From assembly GCA_964385505.1 (NCBI GenBank), contig CAYLPI010000087.1, positions 1 through 15,803 on the forward strand: 15,803 nt of DNA, in the 5' to 3' direction. This document shows, piece by piece, positions 14,293 through 15,803 of the stretch (positions are counted from its first letter, which is position 1; each line of letters starts with the position of its first letter). Under the pieces are notes generated by a model. The model had not been told where the DNA came from. It searched no databases and was given only the letters and a program-made list of their open reading frames with translations. Source of the stretch: CAITSH01 sp964385505 (lineage in GTDB: Bacteria; Pseudomonadota; Gammaproteobacteria; Burkholderiales; SG8-39). The translations under genes were made by a program, and so were the position numbers.

Positions 14293-14718
14293 TTACAAAA
14301 CGGACTGACGCTGAAATGCCGCGGGGGCGAGTATCGCAATACGAGACGCCGCAGCAAGGACGATGAGATCGTCATCCCCCGAGACAATGGCGTCTGCCTT
14401 GGCAGCGTAGGCGAGCCGGATAAACATCTGGTCGTGCGGATCACGGCATTGCGGCAAAGCTGCACGCGTGCGCGGCTGCCGGAACGCCTCGGCGTGTTCC
14501 ATGTAGTGAACGACGATGTTGTCGCGGTCTTCTGCCGTGAGTGCGAAGCGGGGATACGAAAGCACCCGCACCACCTCGGCCAGCGTTTCGTCGGACACCA
14601 GCGGAATCATTGCGCCTTTGGCAATAGCCTCACGCAACCACGCCAGCGTACCGGAACGAAACAAAAATGCCGATACGACGACATTCGTATCAAAAACCAC
14701 ACGCTGCAACTGGCTCAC
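14293..14718 (-). CDS. PIN-domain toxin-like ribonuclease
   Basis: A 141-residue PIN-domain protein of the putative toxin family (COG1569 type). Acidic metal-site residues are visible: Asp10 in VFDTNVVVSAF, Glu48 in DETLAEVVRVL, Asp96 in CRDPHDQMFIRLAY and Asp115-117 in VSGDDDLI. Such enzymes cut RNA and are normally held inactive by a partner antitoxin. The start is a GTG at 14718 (there is no suitable ATG), overlapping the antitoxin stop as GTGA. The stop TAA touches the recQ ATG. The active site looks intact. Family assignment is firm; activity as a toxin and its RNA target are inferred. Confidence 0.88.
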   Translation of the reverse strand: MSQLQRVVFDTNVVVSAFLFRSGTLAWLREAIAKGAMIPLVSDETLAEVVRVLSYPRFALTAEDRDNIVVHYMEHAEAFRQPRTRAALPQCRDPHDQMFIRLAYAAKADAIVSGDDDLIVLAAASRIAILAPAAFQRQSVL

Positions 14719-14987
14719 TTCGTCCGGCTCTTGGCCCCTGTCTTGGCCCCTGTCTTGCCCCCCGCCGCAGAGCGTCGAGCCCAGCGAACCGCGTCAGCCA
14801 CATCCTTTTCCGTGATGCCAAGGGATTCAATCTTGCGCCACACGGCGTCCATGCCGTGTACACGCACCGGCTTCAGGATGATTTCGCCATCCGCTTCGCG
14901 AACGGCAAAATACTCTGCGTCCGGAAACTTGCTCATCACCGCCTTGGGCAGCGTGATCTGGTTTTTCGAGGTGAGCTTGGCGAGCAT
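14715..14987 (-). CDS. AbrB/SpoVT-type antitoxin
   Basis: A 90-residue protein with a SpoVT-AbrB DNA-binding domain at residues 1-45 (MLAKLTSKNQITLPKAVMSK, then FPDAEYFAVREADGEIILKPV). The C-terminal half probably wraps the PIN toxin; it contains a helix DAVWRKIESLGITEKDVADAVRWARRS and ends in a Gly/Lys repeat tail (GKTGAKTGAKSRTK). ATG at 14987 has AAAAAAGG about 8 bases upstream. The gene precedes and overlaps the toxin gene (GTGA), the usual order for such pairs, and as in related modules it likely represses its own promoter. Confidence 0.88.
   Translation of the reverse strand: MLAKLTSKNQITLPKAVMSKFPDAEYFAVREADGEIILKPVRVHGMDAVWRKIESLGITEKDVADAVRWARRSAAGGKTGAKTGAKSRTK
14731..14754. repeat. 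12-base tandem repeat in the antitoxin C-terminus
   Basis: Two exact copies of TTGGCCCCTGTC (14731-14742 and 14743-14754) on the plus strand, followed by a degenerate third start (TTGCCCC). On the coding strand they give the repeated GAKT residues of the antitoxin tail. The unit is a multiple of three, so copy-number changes would keep the frame. Confidence 0.85.
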
Positions 14988-15035
14988 ACGATGCCTTTTT
15001 TCCGTTTTCCTTTTTCCTTTTTGTAAGGAATTTGG

Positions 15036-15041
15036 ATTATA
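15036..15041 (-). promoter_or_regulatory. -10 box of the toxin-antitoxin/recQ transcript
   Basis: A perfect TATAAT lies on the minus strand at 15041-15036, about 49 bases before the antitoxin ATG. No good -35 is visible at 16-18 bases upstream. The leader between it and the ATG is AT-rich with repeated AAAAAGG-like runs (about 14996-15022). The rest of the 266-base gap 14988-15253 between glmS and the antitoxin shows no gene I would support; a small GGACG-TCG-CGTCC hairpin at 15235-15247 just after the glmS stop has no T run. Confidence 0.5.
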
Positions 15042-15253
15042 GCGTTAATCCCCGTTTCCGGCCTGGGCGCGTCGATCCAGACAGGGACCACCTCCATGCT
15101 GCGTTCGTCATTGCGCACGCTGCCAGGCTTCGAGCTCGGACACATCGCCGGCACCGGCCATGTCAGAACAACAAACACTTGCACTCATGCTTGGGCTGCC
15201 GGCTTTATTCTTGCGGCGACAATCGCCCGGACCTGGACGTCGCGTCCATTACC

Positions 15254-15803
15254 TCACTCAACCGTCACGCTCTTGGCGAGGTTGCGCGGCTTGTCGACGT
15301 CGTTGCCGCGCAGCAGGGCAACATGGTAGGCGAGCAATTGCAACGGGATGGTGTGCAGGATGGGCGAGAGGATGCCGGCGTGATCGGGCAGGCGGATGAT
15401 TTCCACGTCGTCGTTGTTGGTCAGCGTCGCGTCCTGGTCGGCGAACACGAACAACTGCCCGCCGCGCGCCTTTACTTCCTGCAGGTTGGACTGCAGTTTG
15501 CCAAGAAGCGCGTTATTCGGCGCGACGGCCACCACCGGCATGAACTTGTCGACGAGCGCGAGCGGTCCGTGCTTCAACTCGCCCGCGGCGTAGGCCTCGG
15601 CGTGGATGTAGGAGATCTCCTTCAACTTGAGCGCCCCTTCCATCGCAATCGGGTAATGAATGCCGCGGCCGAGGAACAGGCAGTGATGGCGCGGAATAAA
15701 GTATTCAGCCCAGAGCTTGATCTGCGGCTCGATACGCAGCACTTTTTCCATGGCCACGGGCAGGTGGCGCAGGGCGAGCATCAGTTCGGCTTCGCGCGTC
15801 GCA
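15254..15803 (-). CDS. glmS: Glutamine--fructose-6-phosphate aminotransferase, C-terminal part (cut by window edge)
   Basis: The last 183 residues of GlmS, which makes glucosamine-6-phosphate from fructose-6-phosphate and glutamine at the start of UDP-GlcNAc and cell-wall synthesis. The frame is open to base 15803, so the N-terminal glutaminase domain and first SIS domain are outside the window. This part is the second SIS (sugar isomerase) domain: LFLGRGIHYPIAMEGALKLK, then EISYIHAEAYAAGELKHGPL with the conserved ring-opening His, then GGQLFVFADQDA, and the hallmark end NLAKSVTVE with the catalytic Lys near the C-terminus. Motifs match E. coli GlmS closely and the end is intact. The Met at 15781 is internal, not a start. 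Confidence 0.97.
   Translation of the reverse strand, partial: ATREAELMLALRHLPVAMEKVLRIEPQIKLWAEYFIPRHHCLFLGRGIHYPIAMEGALKLKEISYIHAEAYAAGELKHGPLALVDKFMPVVAVAPNNALLGKLQSNLQEVKARGGQLFVFADQDATLTNNDDVEIIRLPDHAGILSPILHTIPLQLLAYHVALLRGNDVDKPRNLAKSVTVE

Noticed and set aside
14936..15184. 82-codon minus-strand frame and two plus-strand frames in the glmS-antitoxin gap
   Set aside because: They overlap the antitoxin start or the glmS end, lack ribosome sites and show no recognisable features.
1..15803. Insertion sequences, CRISPR arrays, tRNA or rRNA genes
   Set aside because: No transposase-like frames, regularly spaced repeats or tRNA/rRNA sequence patterns were recognised on either strand.

Overview
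The window is a dense, GC-rich stretch with every credible gene on the minus strand. Protein families, ATGA-type gene overlaps and GC-rich codon use suggest a Gram-negative proteobacterium, most likely a betaproteobacterium (Rhodocyclales or Burkholderiales type). The taxonomic call is inference from gene content only. Read in the direction of transcription (high to low coordinates) there are three parts.

Part A (15803 to 12427) is housekeeping plus a toxin-antitoxin pair. It holds the C-terminal third of glmS (cut by the window edge), a 266-base spacer with a good minus-strand -10 box, an AbrB-type antitoxin, a PIN-domain toxin overlapping it by GTGA, and recQ, whose ATG directly follows the toxin stop. 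A hairpin with a T-rich flank follows recQ.

Part B (12244 to 5813) is a copper/silver RND efflux operon. It has a small Cys/His-rich secreted protein, then cusC (outer-membrane channel), cusB (periplasmic adaptor with a heavy-metal-binding N-terminus and a CusF-like domain fused at its C-terminus) and cusA (RND pump with the Met573/Met623/Met672 triad). cusC/cusB and cusB/cusA each overlap by ATGA, which indicates translational coupling.

Part C (5758 to 1) is a periplasmic copper-handling block. It holds a His-rich CxxCxxCC protein, a small secreted protein of unknown function, a second TolC-like outer-membrane factor that is a lipoprotein, a Tat-exported multicopper oxidase of compact two-domain layout with a Met-rich tail, a secreted type-1 cupredoxin, a CusF-like chaperone, and the N-terminal third of a P1B-type copper ATPase with two CPMHP-type metal-binding domains.

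The genes plausibly act as one copper detoxification pathway. The ATPase moves cytoplasmic Cu(I) to the periplasm, CusF-like and HMBD domains hand it on, CusCBA exports it across both membranes, and the oxidase (perhaps with the cupredoxin) converts Cu(I) to less toxic Cu(II). The least explained parts are three small secreted proteins rich in His, Cys or Met, and a second outer-membrane factor with no RND/adaptor partner in the window. No metal-responsive regulator gene is visible here.
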